A stretch of 64,000 nt of DNA from Flavobacterium jejuense (GTDB lineage Bacteria; Bacteroidota; Bacteroidia; Flavobacteriales; Flavobacteriaceae): positions 62,001 through 126,000 of the forward strand of contig NZ_VEVQ02000005.1 in assembly GCF_006491595.2 (NCBI RefSeq). Reading direction: 5' to 3'. The notes beneath the pieces are model-generated. The model searched no databases. It was not told where the DNA came from and worked only from the letters and a program-made list of their open reading frames with translations. Below are positions 36,866 to 46,935 of this stretch, one piece after another (positions within the stretch are counted from its first letter, which is position 1; each line of letters opens with the position of its first letter). The position numbers were made by a program, and so were the translations under genes.

Positions 36866-39800
36866 ATGAAAAAAAATACTCTGAGTTTTATTATAACTCT
36901 TTTTTTTGTTACTTTTTTTGTTAAAGGACAAACGACTACTACCTATAATTTAGGTGATCAGTCAACATTTACTAACACGGGTACTCAATGGGATCCAGTG
37001 ACTTCAACAACAAGTCCTGATGGAAAAATAAGAACACAAGCAGCAACTTCTAAATGGCATAGTTCAGATTATGGAGTTGTATTTCAAAATAGTAACTCTC
37101 TAGAAATTGATGTTGTTAGTGGAGACAATACTATTCGTTTTTACGGTTCAACTTATAGTTCAGGAACAATGAGTGGGGGAACTACTTTAGGAGGTAGTAA
37201 TTTAGGTTTAATAGATGTTGATTTAGATAATCACTCTGGAATGTCAGATCAAACAGGTTATTATGAGTTTAATTATGTTGGTGGAGCAACTACTTTATAT
37301 TTTATTATGAGTGGTAGCAATGCGTATACTCCAGCAATCGCAGTAACAAATGTTCCTGTTACTGTTGTTATGACTGATGTTTGGGATTTTGGAGCAGCAC
37401 AATTAGATACTAATAATTATACTAATTTATTGAATGAAACCGTAATTAATTCATGGTATGATAATGCAATAGTGGTAGGAAGTAATGGTAATAATTTTCC
37501 AGTAAGTTTTACTGTTGGAGCGTTATCATGGATTGGAAATTCTGGGGATAGATTAAGAACAACAAATATAAATCTTACTAGAAAGGATGAAAATATTGCA
37601 AGTGTTGTTGACTATACCGGAAGAGTTTACTGTAATGGAACACCAAATTTATCTGGTAATGTTCCTACAAATCGTTACATGAGTATGACATTAAATGAAG
37701 ATGATGAAGTTTCAATTTTTGCTAGAACTGACGCTGGTGGTGATTTTACATTTGTAGATGAAACAAATCCAACTACACAAACTGATTTATTAACTCCAAC
37801 TTTTGATACTGGAGCTATAACAGAATTGAAATTTGTAGCCAAAAATACTGGGACTTTTAAAATTTATTCTGCTAATGGTAAAGCAAGTTTCTATAGAATT
37901 ACAAGAAAAGCAGCAATATATACAACTGTATCTGGAAACATAGATTTAACTCAAGCAGCTGGAATTCCAAGTAATTATGCAGTTGTTTATACTAACGCTG
38001 GAGGTAAATCATGGACTTCTACGATGAATGCAAATGGAACTTATGATGTTAATTTACCAATAGGTTATACATATGATATAAGTTTAGTTGATGCAAATGG
38101 TTATATAATTACTAATGGAAGTACATTAGACTTAACTTCAGTAACAGCTCCAACATTTAGTCATGACATCACAATTCTTCAAGTTACGTTATTTGAAGTA
38201 ACTGGATCAATAATAGGATTAGGAACAGATATTTCAAATTTGACCTTATCTTATGAAGCTACACCAGCAACAGTTTACATACCTATACCAGCAATTAATA
38301 CAACAACAAATACTTACTCTGTTATGTTAGAGGCAAATATTGCTTATACAATTACTGCCAATGGAGTTAATGATTATGATTTAACTTCAAATACAATAAC
38401 TATTCCTGCATCAAATACTACTTCTGATTTAAACTTTACTTTAAAACCAGTTTATAATGTTGCTGTTACAACTACAGGTTTAACTACTACTCAAGAAAGT
38501 AATTTACAACTTACATTCACTAATTTAAATGAAAATGGATATGTCTATAGTTTTAGTTCTATTTCAGGAATAACTTTACGAGATGGAACATATACCGTAA
38601 AAGCTAGTGGTTTGAATGATTCCCCTTTTGAATTAGATTTAACTTCAAACTTATCAGTAAATGGATCAGATACATCAAAAACATTGAATTTTATTCCAGT
38701 TACTGTTTGGCCATTTAATGACCAAGTGATTACAAATGCAGTTTCTTCCTACAAAGGCTTACTTTTTACAGGAAATATATCTAATTCTATTAGTCAGGGA
38801 CATTTAATAGGGCAATCAGGTGCTACAATTCAAGTTCCTATTAACCCAGGAGAAAAAATATCTATAACTTACTATTATGCTGCTAATTTCACAATTGAAG
38901 GAGGAGCACCAATTAGTACAGTAAATTCAACAAATACAACTTCAATTACAGATAATGTTGAATATATTTATACAGGTTCAACATCAGGATTTGTAAACAT
39001 TGCTTTTGCAGGAACTACTTATTTTACAGAAATTAAAATTGGAGGAAGTATTCCATATAGTTCCGTAATAACTGTTGGATTGAATAAAGATTATCAAACG
39101 ATTAATAATGCTTTAGAAGCTATTTCTAAAATGGTTAGAACAAGTACTGATAGAGTAACAGTACTTATTGATCCAGGTAATTATGAAGAAATGCTTGTAA
39201 TTAATGAACCTTTGGTAACTTTAAAAAATGCTTCTACAACTCCAGATACAAATCTTTTAAATGCTGGTGTTGATATTTCTTCAAATGCAGTAAGAGTCAC
39301 TTCTTATTATGGTCATGGTTATACCTATTATAGTATGTCTTCAGATCAAAAATGGCATCAGGATGTTTTAAATGTCAATATGCAAAATGGTTATGCTTCC
39401 TATCAAAATGTTGGTGCGGGAACTACAAATGGTTCTTTTTGGAATGCAACTGTAGTAGTAGGAGCAGACGGTTTTGAAGCGGAAGGAATTATATTCGAAA
39501 ATTCATTCAATCAATATATTTCAAATAAAGAAGCTCAAGATATTGTTCAAATGTGGACTTCCGGAAGTCCTGGTCCAAGACCAACAAATGCTGGAAATAT
39601 AAGTGTACAAAATAGGACTTTAGTCGAAAGAGCAGCAGCAATAGCAATAAAGAATAATACGCAAAAAGTTATATTAAATAAATGTAGAGTAGTAGGGCGT
39701 CAAGATTCTTTTTATGGAGGAACAGGAGCCAGAATTGCTGTCTACAAAGGAGATATGATGGGTGCTGTAGACTACATTTTTGGAGCTATGGATGTGGTTT

Positions 39801-40528
39801 TTTATCAATCTAATTTAACAATGAATGTAAGTGATCAATCTAACGATCAAGCTTATATAACAGCTGCACAACAAAGTTCGGGAAGAGGTTATTTAATGTA
39901 TGAATGTACTATTACTTCTGCAGAACCTTTAGTAGAAACAGCATCAACTTATCGCGCAAAACCAGGTTATTTTGGACGTCCTTGGCAAGCCAACACAAGT
40001 GAGGTTGTTTTTTATAATACTATAATTGAAACATCCAATTATCCAGGTTCAATAGGCAATTCATTAATTATGCCATTGGGGTGGCAGAACACTTTAGGTG
40101 GAATTTCTAGTGGAATGTATGAATATGGAACAATCGAACAATCGGGAGTAAATAATACACCTACAAGAGCCAATTGGTCAACATCTTTGACAACTCCAAC
40201 ATTAAACGATGGAACCGCAATTACTACTTTAAATTTTACGCAAGGAAATGATGGTTGGGATCCTTTTCCACAATTAATTGCTGAAGATGTTCTTAATAAT
40301 CTAACATTTGAAAATAATTCCTCAGTAAATATTTATTCTTATGCAAATACTATTATAGTTTCAAATGTAAAATCAAATACAACTATCAATGTATATTCAA
40401 TTGACGGAAGATTAGTAAAATCATTAGAAACTCGATTTAATTCAACATTTGAGATGGGGTCAGGTATTTGGATTGTAGTAGCTAAATCTGATAGAGCTCA
40501 AAAATCCTTCAAATTAGTAACCTTTTAA
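36866..40528 (+). CDS. Large multidomain secreted pectinesterase (CE8) with T9SS tail
   Basis: A 1220-residue exported protein. After a signal peptide come CBM-like beta-sandwich modules beginning WDFG (near residues 172-350), two short Ig/CNA-like repeats (about 352-610) and another module beginning VWPFND (about 615-730). The CE8 domain (about 735-1095) has GRQDSFYGG, DYIFGAMDVVF and GYFGRPWQ carrying the two catalytic Asp, the Gln and the Arg/Trp. The last 75 residues (NVYSIDGRLVKSLE...) form a type A T9SS sorting domain. It removes methyl esters so that lyases can act. No operator palindrome is seen in the 207 bases upstream. Confidence 0.92.
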   Translation: MKKNTLSFIITLFFVTFFVKGQTTTTYNLGDQSTFTNTGTQWDPVTSTTSPDGKIRTQAATSKWHSSDYGVVFQNSNSLEIDVVSGDNTIRFYGSTYSSGTMSGGTTLGGSNLGLIDVDLDNHSGMSDQTGYYEFNYVGGATTLYFIMSGSNAYTPAIAVTNVPVTVVMTDVWDFGAAQLDTNNYTNLLNETVINSWYDNAIVVGSNGNNFPVSFTVGALSWIGNSGDRLRTTNINLTRKDENIASVVDYTGRVYCNGTPNLSGNVPTNRYMSMTLNEDDEVSIFARTDAGGDFTFVDETNPTTQTDLLTPTFDTGAITELKFVAKNTGTFKIYSANGKASFYRITRKAAIYTTVSGNIDLTQAAGIPSNYAVVYTNAGGKSWTSTMNANGTYDVNLPIGYTYDISLVDANGYIITNGSTLDLTSVTAPTFSHDITILQVTLFEVTGSIIGLGTDISNLTLSYEATPATVYIPIPAINTTTNTYSVMLEANIAYTITANGVNDYDLTSNTITIPASNTTSDLNFTLKPVYNVAVTTTGLTTTQESNLQLTFTNLNENGYVYSFSSISGITLRDGTYTVKASGLNDSPFELDLTSNLSVNGSDTSKTLNFIPVTVWPFNDQVITNAVSSYKGLLFTGNISNSISQGHLIGQSGATIQVPINPGEKISITYYYAANFTIEGGAPISTVNSTNTTSITDNVEYIYTGSTSGFVNIAFAGTTYFTEIKIGGSIPYSSVITVGLNKDYQTINNALEAISKMVRTSTDRVTVLIDPGNYEEMLVINEPLVTLKNASTTPDTNLLNAGVDISSNAVRVTSYYGHGYTYYSMSSDQKWHQDVLNVNMQNGYASYQNVGAGTTNGSFWNATVVVGADGFEAEGIIFENSFNQYISNKEAQDIVQMWTSGSPGPRPTNAGNISVQNRTLVERAAAIAIKNNTQKVILNKCRVVGRQDSFYGGTGARIAVYKGDMMGAVDYIFGAMDVVFYQSNLTMNVSDQSNDQAYITAAQQSSGRGYLMYECTITSAEPLVETASTYRAKPGYFGRPWQANTSEVVFYNTIIETSNYPGSIGNSLIMPLGWQNTLGGISSGMYEYGTIEQSGVNNTPTRANWSTSLTTPTLNDGTAITTLNFTQGNDGWDPFPQLIAEDVLNNLTFENNSSVNIYSYANTIIVSNVKSNTTINVYSIDGRLVKSLETRFNSTFEMGSGIWIVVAKSDRAQKSFKLVTF

Positions 40529-40568
40529 TCAGTATTAATAACTATTTCAAGTATAAAAAATTAATGAA

Positions 40569-41909
40569 ATGAAAAAAATCATCCTATTTGTCCTTTTTTC
40601 TTTAAGCATTCAAAATGGTATTGGACAAAATTATTATATGGCAACTCCGCAAGGTTTTGGAGCAAATGTAACTGGAGGTGGAAATGCAACTCCAGTTACT
40701 GTATCAACATACACAGCTTTTAAAAACGCTTTACTATCAACTTCTACCACAAATGCTGTCATTTTAGTTTCTGGAACAATTGATTGTACTTATACAAGTG
40801 TTCAATTGAATAACAAGACGATTATTGGTTTACCAGGAGCAAAACTTAGAAATATACAAATTATTGTAGGAAATTCTGCTACATCTGCTGCAAATTCAGG
40901 TATTCTTAATATTAAGCCTAATTCAAATAACGTAATCATTCGTAATCTTATTTTTGAAGGACCTGGAGCTTATGATGTGGATGGGAGAGATAATTTAACC
41001 AATGAAGGAACCAATATTTGGGTCGATCATTGTGAGTTTCAAGATGGAATGGATGGTAATTTTGATAATAAAGGATCAGCTGATAATGTAACCATCTCTT
41101 GGTGTAAATTCACTTATTTGAAAGCACCAATTTCAGGAGGTTCTGGCGGGTCAAATGACCATAGATTTACAAATCTAGTTGGTTCTTCTTCAAGTGATGC
41201 TCCATCAGATGGTAACTATAGTATTACATTTCAAAATTGTTATTGGGCTAGTGGTTGTAAAGAAAGAATGCCTAGAGCAAGAAATGCTGAACTCCATTTA
41301 GTAAGTTGTTATTACAATACAGCAGTTTCTAATGCTAAAGCTTTAGGTTTAGGTGGTGGAGCAAATAATACAACCTGTTATGTTGAAAATACAGACTTTA
41401 CAAATATTTCAAATGTTTATACTAATTATAGTGGTGATGGAGGAACCGTTTCATTAGTATTCAATAATTGTCTTAATGGAGTTTCTAATGTAGGAACAGT
41501 TTCTGCTCCTAGCTATAGTACAACTCCCATTCCTGTTAATGAAGTAGAAGGATTATTAACGGATACTACTTGCGGAGCTGGTGCAACATTACAAGTAACT
41601 GGAGCTGGTGTTGTTACTCCAAATGATTGTGCTAGTCTTTATACAGCATCAAATGATAACCAGCCATTTCAATTTTATACTTCTATGGCTGAGAAAACAA
41701 TAAACATCCATTTTTCTATAGCAATTTCAAATAATGTTTCTGTTGACGTTTATACTTTAAACGGACAAAAAATAATAAGCCATTCTGATAAAAGATTAAA
41801 TGCAAATGAAACTTTAAAAATTGGTATTGAAAATCTATCTAATGGAACATATATATGCCATATAAAATTTAATGATACGATGGAGTTAATCAAATTCATC
41901 AAAAATTAA
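40569..41909 (+). CDS. Secreted PL1 pectate lyase with T9SS tail
   Basis: A 446-residue secreted parallel beta-helix lyase. The signal peptide runs to about residue 20. The PL1 core has IWVDHCEFQDGMDGNFDNKG (calcium-binding Asp residues) and CKERMPRARNAELHLVSCYY with the catalytic Arg. The C-terminal 75 residues (VDVYTLNGQKIIS, then LSNGTYICHIKF) are a type A T9SS sorting domain. It cleaves demethylated polygalacturonate by beta-elimination. It lies 40 bases after the CE8 gene and is probably co-transcribed with it. Confidence 0.93.
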   Translation: MKKIILFVLFSLSIQNGIGQNYYMATPQGFGANVTGGGNATPVTVSTYTAFKNALLSTSTTNAVILVSGTIDCTYTSVQLNNKTIIGLPGAKLRNIQIIVGNSATSAANSGILNIKPNSNNVIIRNLIFEGPGAYDVDGRDNLTNEGTNIWVDHCEFQDGMDGNFDNKGSADNVTISWCKFTYLKAPISGGSGGSNDHRFTNLVGSSSSDAPSDGNYSITFQNCYWASGCKERMPRARNAELHLVSCYYNTAVSNAKALGLGGGANNTTCYVENTDFTNISNVYTNYSGDGGTVSLVFNNCLNGVSNVGTVSAPSYSTTPIPVNEVEGLLTDTTCGAGATLQVTGAGVVTPNDCASLYTASNDNQPFQFYTSMAEKTINIHFSIAISNNVSVDVYTLNGQKIISHSDKRLNANETLKIGIENLSNGTYICHIKFNDTMELIKFIKN

Positions 41910-41987
41910 TATATATAAATAAATCACATATCCTTTTAATAATACTAAAAAATAAACCTAATATTTTTATTATATATAAAAAATAAT

Positions 41988-42009
41988 TAAATTTACTTAA
42001 TCGATTACG
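41988..42009 (+). promoter_or_regulatory. -7-like box plus LacI-type operator for the CBM-like gene
   Basis: TAAATTTA (41988-41995) directly abuts CTTAATCGATTACG (41996-42009), a one-base variant of the operator palindrome. The geometry is the same as at kduI. The gene start is 20 bases downstream. Confidence 0.8.
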
Positions 42010-42029
42010 AAATATAAATAACAAAAATT

Positions 42030-42818
42030 ATGAAAACAAAACTACTTTATTCAATTTTTACTTTGGTACTTTTTTCAAGTATCTCAATCGCTCAAACAAA
42101 AGTTTGGGATTTTGGTAATGACACCACAAATTGGCCTTTAGATGGTACTGGAATTGCAGGAAATGAAATCAATGATAATTTAGGAATTTATATGGGTGTT
42201 TCATCATTAAATAATATTGGTATTATAGAAGCTAGTCCAAAAACATTTCCTGATACTTATGCAGGAGCTAATCGTTTTAAATTAAATGGTGCTGGATATT
42301 CTGGATCAACTTTTCAGGCAATGCCAACACAACGTTATGTTTATTTTGCAACAGCAGGAAACTGTACTATTACAGTATGGTTTAGAACTGGTGGTTCAGG
42401 AACTAGAACGCTATATGTAACTGATGGTAGCTCAATAGTTGGTTCACTTGCAGGAACTAATTCTTCAGATGGATTAATTTTGCAAACAACTTATACTGGT
42501 GGTGCAACTAATCTATATATTTATGGAGACCAATCTAGTAATTTATATAAAATTGAAGTTACTGGTGCTTTAGGAACAACCACTTTGGATTCAGATGCAT
42601 TTAAAAATGGACTAAGTGTAAACGTTTATGGAGCTGACAATCAAATTCATTTATCAAATATTACTTCGGAAACTAAAGTAAATGTTTACAGTCTTACTGG
42701 ACAATTAATAAAATCATTAAACACTTCTATAGATACTAATTTTGAATTAACTAAAGGTTTTTATATAATTAATATGGAATCTAATGAAGGTAAAAAATCA
42801 GTTAAAATAATACTGTAA
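42030..42818 (+). CDS. Secreted CBM-like protein with T9SS tail, no catalytic domain
   Basis: A 262-residue exported protein. A signal peptide (to about 21) is followed by a single beta-sandwich-like module opening KVWDFGNDTTNW and ending near residue 180, then a type A T9SS sorting domain (VNVYSLTGQLIKSLN, FYIINMES). The WDFG opening matches the N-terminal modules of the large CE8 protein, and it is related to modules often attached to pectate lyases. No enzyme domain is present, so it probably sits on the cell surface or is released as a pectin-binding factor (inference). It has its own operator, so it is a deliberate member of the regulon. Confidence 0.8.
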   Translation: MKTKLLYSIFTLVLFSSISIAQTKVWDFGNDTTNWPLDGTGIAGNEINDNLGIYMGVSSLNNIGIIEASPKTFPDTYAGANRFKLNGAGYSGSTFQAMPTQRYVYFATAGNCTITVWFRTGGSGTRTLYVTDGSSIVGSLAGTNSSDGLILQTTYTGGATNLYIYGDQSSNLYKIEVTGALGTTTLDSDAFKNGLSVNVYGADNQIHLSNITSETKVNVYSLTGQLIKSLNTSIDTNFELTKGFYIINMESNEGKKSVKIIL

Positions 42819-42851
42819 TCTTACATACGTATTTGAGTTAATTAGTAATAA

Positions 42852-42884
42852 AAGCAGTAGATTATGAAAATATGCTGCTTTTTT
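42852..42884 (+). terminator. Terminator for the CBM-like gene
   Basis: A stem AAGCAG / CTGCTT followed by TTTT, starting 34 bases past the stop codon. Confidence 0.65.
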
Positions 42885-43080
42885 ATATAAAATATATTGA
42901 TGAATTAAAAATAGCATTGTAAATGTTTTCTCTTAATGATTTATTATAAACATAAAAGTAAAACCACTTTGTAAAAACATAATTGAAATATAACAATTTT
43001 GGCAATCAGAAATTATATGTTTTATTTCTTGTCAATAAATAACATTATAATTAACTAAATCAACATCATATTCTAAATTT

Positions 43081-43120
43081 AAAAGAGGTTAATCCAAATA
43101 TTTGGATTAACCTCTTTTTT
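43081..43120. terminator. Strong bidirectional terminator
   Basis: An 18-bp perfect inverted repeat (43081-43098 with 43101-43118) has a 2-base loop, with A-rich left and T-rich right flanks. It lies just downstream of the minus-strand pectate lyase and works in both directions. Confidence 0.9.
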
Positions 43121-43141
43121 TAATACCTAAAGCTAATACAA

Positions 43142-45628
43142 CTATTCTTTTATAATTATTTTATTAATATTTCCCTCAGAAGTAAGGATTTTAATAATAT
43201 AATTTCCAGAAGTGAAATTACTCATATCAATTGCTTCAGTATTACCTTTATAATCTTGAATCAATTTTCCAGACATGTTATAAACACTAATCTTTTCTAT
43301 GGCAAAGGCTTTGGAATTCAAAATTCTTAATTCATTTGATACAGGGTTTGGAAATAACAATAAATCAATTTTATTAAAAGCAGTTGTGTTTAAGGTTGCA
43401 TATTCTGTTTTTATATAATATAAATTGGCAACGCTTCCTTTTGTTATTGCATGATTACCTGCTGGAATTGAAGGTATTGTAACTAATCCTGAGTTTGCTG
43501 TGTAAGAAACATTATCTAATTTAATAGTTCCATTAAAAGTCGGATCTAATACTAATGTTAAAGTAGAAACAGCTGGAGTAGTGTAACTTATATTAGTTGA
43601 TGATTCAATCTTTAATCTTGCAGTCAACGTCAATCCTTCATAAGTTGTTGATCCTGTATTGGAATTCATATTAGCAGAAGTAAAAGTATAAAAAGAACTA
43701 TTAAGAACTGAAGTTGTAAAATTGTGAATTTCATTTCCCAAATTAGAACCATCAGTAACGGTTATAGAACCTGTTCCAGATATTGGTGTTCCTGTACTAC
43801 CGACTGTACTAACAGTAAAACTAACATCTGCATTTGGAGTTCCAGAGATGGTTACTGTTTTATTTGGTATATCTTTAACAAAAGTAATTCCTGAAACAGG
43901 TAAATTTGTAACTGTAACGTCAGTTGCAGTTCCTCCCCAACTAAAAACTATTGGACTAATTGCATTTCCTGTAAGAACTGTTTGATCATTATTGTTTGGA
44001 ATGTTCAATATTTGAGTACTGCCTGCAGTTGATGTTATTCCTTGAACTGAAATTAACTGAGTAGTATAGGTCGTTAACAACGTCATTAACCCAGTATTTA
44101 CTGCATAGGATGTGTCATCAACTGAATTATTAAATGTATAAGAAATATCTCCTCCTGACACACGTCCAGAATGTTGAATGGTTTTATCTCTAGCAGTTGT
44201 AGGATCATCTGTTACTAAACTAGAAACATATAATGTTGCATTAGTATCAAAATTATTATAAGCATTTGCTCCTTGAAAAGAAACAATGCTATTGCTAATA
44301 GTTTCATTTCTGTTACTAGTCACAAAAGCATCAAATTGTGAAGAATTTGTAATAGCATCATAAGGAAGAAAACTTGTTTGTCCTATCATAAAGTTATTAT
44401 ATGCTTTAATAAAACCACCATCTTCATTTGAAAAAGTACCTGGAGAACCATTTAAAACATCACTTCCTTGTTTAGAAATTAACATTGGATATTTACATTT
44501 TCTAAAATAATTACCTTCCATAAAGATAGAAGAACCTAAAGTTGAGCCTGTTCCATATTTAGAATTCCCATCAAAATAATTATTATAAACATGAGCAGAA
44601 TAATAGCGTACTCTAGGATGTCTTGAATCAGAATGATCAAACCAGTTGTGATGATATGTTATATACAAACCTGTTGTTGTGTTTTCGCTTAACCCTAAAA
44701 GACAACTTTTACCAGAATCCCAAAAATGATTATAGGAAAAAGTTATATAAGTGGATTTCTTACAATCCAAAGCTCCATCACCTTTTGCTTGATCAGAGGC
44801 ACTTCCTGGACTACCATAAAATAAATCACAATTATGTACCCATATATAGTTGTTATCTTGTTGTAAACCAATATTATCACCCTCTGAAGCATCTGTTAGC
44901 ATAAATCCTAAATTACGAACTTCAATATTTGATCCTTTCTTAATTCGTAAGCCCCAACCATTAGACAAAGCATCTGAACCAATTCCTTCAAATGTAATAG
45001 CACCCGAAACATTGTTATTATTCTCAATAACTAAATCACCATTAAGCATATAATTTAAATCCGTGATGTTTCCAATTAATCTAATGGACAAAGGTCTGTT
45101 GTCATATCCTTTTTTAAAACCATCTAAAATAGTTTGCAAACCTACACATGGGTTAGAATTTGCACCTGTAACAGTTAATGAAATAGTGTTTTTAGTATCC
45201 TCAGTAATATATAAAACTACTGCATTTGCTTTTAGTGTACCATTTAGATTATAAGCACCAGGAATTTTCCCATTACTATGAGCAAAACCACTTCTATCAT
45301 GAGCTAAAACAGCGACAGAATTTGAATTAGTTTCAATTCCTTCAACACCAGCTGTTACTGGTACAACTTTAAAAGTGTAGTTTCCTGCTTCTAGACCAAT
45401 TATATCAGCCCTGAAATAAGAACCATAATAGCGAATTAACTGTATATCAATTAATTGATTAGTAAAACCTCCTCCTGTATAATAAACATTATAACTATCA
45501 ACATCAGTAATAGGTTCCCAAGTAATGTAAGCAGATTCAAGCCAAGGTGTTACTTGAGTTATGTTTACTGTCTGTGCACTATTATGCATAGTAGTAAAAA
45601 CTAAAATTAGAAGTAGAAATTTTTTCAT
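43142..45628 (-). CDS. Multidomain secreted PL1 pectate lyase with T9SS tail
   Basis: An 828-residue exported protein. After a signal peptide comes a fibronectin III-like module (about 22-110), then the PL1 beta-helix (about 115-480). The helix has NYIWVHNCDLFYG, GDGALDCKKSTYITFSYN (calcium site) and DSRHPRVRYYSAHVYNNYF (catalytic Arg). An Ig-like module (about 545-625), a CBM-like module (about 630-745) and a type A T9SS tail (about 755-828, ISVYNMSGKLIQDYKG) follow. The CBM-like module is closely similar to one in the PL9 protein at 55685. It stands alone on the minus strand with its own operator. Confidence 0.93.
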   Translation of the reverse strand: MKKFLLLILVFTTMHNSAQTVNITQVTPWLESAYITWEPITDVDSYNVYYTGGGFTNQLIDIQLIRYYGSYFRADIIGLEAGNYTFKVVPVTAGVEGIETNSNSVAVLAHDRSGFAHSNGKIPGAYNLNGTLKANAVVLYITEDTKNTISLTVTGANSNPCVGLQTILDGFKKGYDNRPLSIRLIGNITDLNYMLNGDLVIENNNNVSGAITFEGIGSDALSNGWGLRIKKGSNIEVRNLGFMLTDASEGDNIGLQQDNNYIWVHNCDLFYGSPGSASDQAKGDGALDCKKSTYITFSYNHFWDSGKSCLLGLSENTTTGLYITYHHNWFDHSDSRHPRVRYYSAHVYNNYFDGNSKYGTGSTLGSSIFMEGNYFRKCKYPMLISKQGSDVLNGSPGTFSNEDGGFIKAYNNFMIGQTSFLPYDAITNSSQFDAFVTSNRNETISNSIVSFQGANAYNNFDTNATLYVSSLVTDDPTTARDKTIQHSGRVSGGDISYTFNNSVDDTSYAVNTGLMTLLTTYTTQLISVQGITSTAGSTQILNIPNNNDQTVLTGNAISPIVFSWGGTATDVTVTNLPVSGITFVKDIPNKTVTISGTPNADVSFTVSTVGSTGTPISGTGSITVTDGSNLGNEIHNFTTSVLNSSFYTFTSANMNSNTGSTTYEGLTLTARLKIESSTNISYTTPAVSTLTLVLDPTFNGTIKLDNVSYTANSGLVTIPSIPAGNHAITKGSVANLYYIKTEYATLNTTAFNKIDLLLFPNPVSNELRILNSKAFAIEKISVYNMSGKLIQDYKGNTEAIDMSNFTSGNYIIKILTSEGNINKIIIKE

Positions 45629-45673
45629 GACTAAATTGTGAATAATTAAGTTGTTAATTGTTTTAAAAATTTT

Positions 45674-45695
45674 CGTAATCGATTATGTAAAAATA
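45674..45695 (-). promoter_or_regulatory. -7-like box plus LacI-type operator for the minus-strand PL1
   Basis: On the minus strand TATTTTTA (45695-45688) is followed directly by the palindrome CATAATCGATTACG (45687-45674), one base off perfect. It is 46 bases upstream of the PL1 start. Confidence 0.8.
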
Positions 45696-45976
45696 TTTAA
45701 AAAAATAACACATTAGCTTAATAAATAATTATATTTAAAAAAATAAGATTAAAAAATACATTAATCATAATTTTTAATGGTTTAAAGGATATTATATTAA
45801 GCTTTATTCAATGAATAAATTCAATATATAATTTTTATTCAAGATTGAAAACGATAATATTTGTAATATTTCATTTTTTTAGCCCTTTTTTATATATTTT
45901 ACATAAAATTCATCCTTTTTAAATTAAAAAATCGAAAAAAAAGAGCAAGATATTCTGATATATTTAAAACATTTCT

Positions 45977-45998
45977 TATTTTTGTGTAATCGATTACG
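45977..45998 (+). promoter_or_regulatory. Perfect -7 box plus LacI-type operator for the esterase-PL10 operon
   Basis: TATTTTTG (45977-45984) is a perfect TAnnTTTG box. It directly abuts TGTAATCGATTACG (45985-45998), a one-base variant of the palindrome. The first gene starts 24 bases downstream. Confidence 0.87.
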
Positions 45999-46021
45999 TA
46001 AAATTTTAATTGTAATTTAAA

Positions 46022-46927
46022 TTGAATAAATCAGCTACAATTTTTCTATTTATATCAATGATCAGCATAAGTTGTGTTTATTCTCAAGTTAATAGAAATC
46101 TTTCTTATAATACTTCATCAGAATACAAAAAACAATTAAAAAAGTTTCCTTTTATTAAAATTACTAATTCAGTAAAGGATTCTTTAGTCCAAGAAACTAG
46201 TGATGTTATTTATTTTAAAAATGAAAAAATATCTTTGCATTTAGATGCATATCTTTATAAATCATACTTAAAGTTACCAACAATACTATTGATTCATGGT
46301 GGAGGTTGGGCATCTGGAAATAAATCAATGCTTGGACCTTTAGCTCAAAATATTGCCAAAAAAGGATATAATTGCTTTTCAATTCAATATAGATTGTCTG
46401 AAGAAGCGCAATATCCAGCTTCTATAAATGATATTTTAGATGCTTTAGAATTTATAAAGACTAATGCTTCAAAATTTAATGTTGATATTCTTAAAATAGG
46501 TGTTTTAGGTTGTTCATCTGGTGCACAGATGGCTTCTTTATTAGGAACAAAATATCCAGAAAAATTTCAAGCGATTATTAATTTAGATGGTGTTTTAGCT
46601 TTTCATCACCCAGAATCTAGTGAAGGTAGTTATGCTGCAAAATGGTTAGGAGGAACCTATGAAGAAAAACCAGAAATTTGGGAGGAAGCTTCTGCTTTAA
46701 GTCATGTTAGCAAAAAAACGCCTCCAATACTTTTTATAAACAGTCAATATGATAGGTTTCATGCAGGAAGAGATGATATGATTAAAATACTTAATGAGAA
46801 TAAAATTTACAATAGAGTAGAAGAAATTAAAGATAGTCCTCATACGTTTTGGTTATTTGAACCTTGGTTTGATGATACAGTGTCTTATATAACACGTTTT
46901 TTAGATCAACAATTTAAATTGAATTAA
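46022..46927 (+). CDS. Secreted alpha/beta-hydrolase esterase
   Basis: A 301-residue serine hydrolase with an N-terminal signal peptide ending near CVYSQ. The oxyanion motif is LIHGGGWASG (about 92-101), the nucleophile elbow is GCSSG (about 163-167), and a late Asp (SQYDRFHAG) and His (SPHTFWLF) complete the triad. The frame opens with TTG at 46022, which gives the full signal peptide. The next ATG would cut it in half, so TTG is preferred. First gene of a tightly packed pectin operon, it probably deacetylates pectic or hemicellulosic oligomers (inference). Confidence 0.85.
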   Translation: MNKSATIFLFISMISISCVYSQVNRNLSYNTSSEYKKQLKKFPFIKITNSVKDSLVQETSDVIYFKNEKISLHLDAYLYKSYLKLPTILLIHGGGWASGNKSMLGPLAQNIAKKGYNCFSIQYRLSEEAQYPASINDILDALEFIKTNASKFNVDILKIGVLGCSSGAQMASLLGTKYPEKFQAIINLDGVLAFHHPESSEGSYAAKWLGGTYEEKPEIWEEASALSHVSKKTPPILFINSQYDRFHAGRDDMIKILNENKIYNRVEEIKDSPHTFWLFEPWFDDTVSYITRFLDQQFKLN

Positions 46928-46935
46928 TATATAGA

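Larger units (their letters stand above)
42819..43141. other. Intergenic region between convergent genes with two hairpins
   Basis: This 323-base gap has no credible ORF. It contains a 6-bp stem with a T tract at 42852-42884 serving the plus-strand gene and a much stronger inverted repeat at 43081-43118. The middle is plain AT-rich sequence with nothing else recognised. Confidence 0.7.
45629..46021. other. Divergent regulatory region between PL1 and the esterase operon
   Basis: This 393-base gap has no credible gene. It holds two operator palindromes facing opposite ways, about 310 bases apart centre to centre, each at its own promoter. The part between is AT-rich with poly-A and poly-T runs and no clear hairpin. 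Confidence 0.75.

Noticed and set aside
43081..43118. 18-bp inverted repeat as a mobile-element end or operator
   Set aside because: The 2-base loop, A/T flanks and position between convergent genes fit a bidirectional terminator.
44623..45254. Three plus-strand ORFs inside the minus-strand pectate lyase
   Set aside because: They are shadows of a strongly conserved PL1 domain and encode nothing recognisable.
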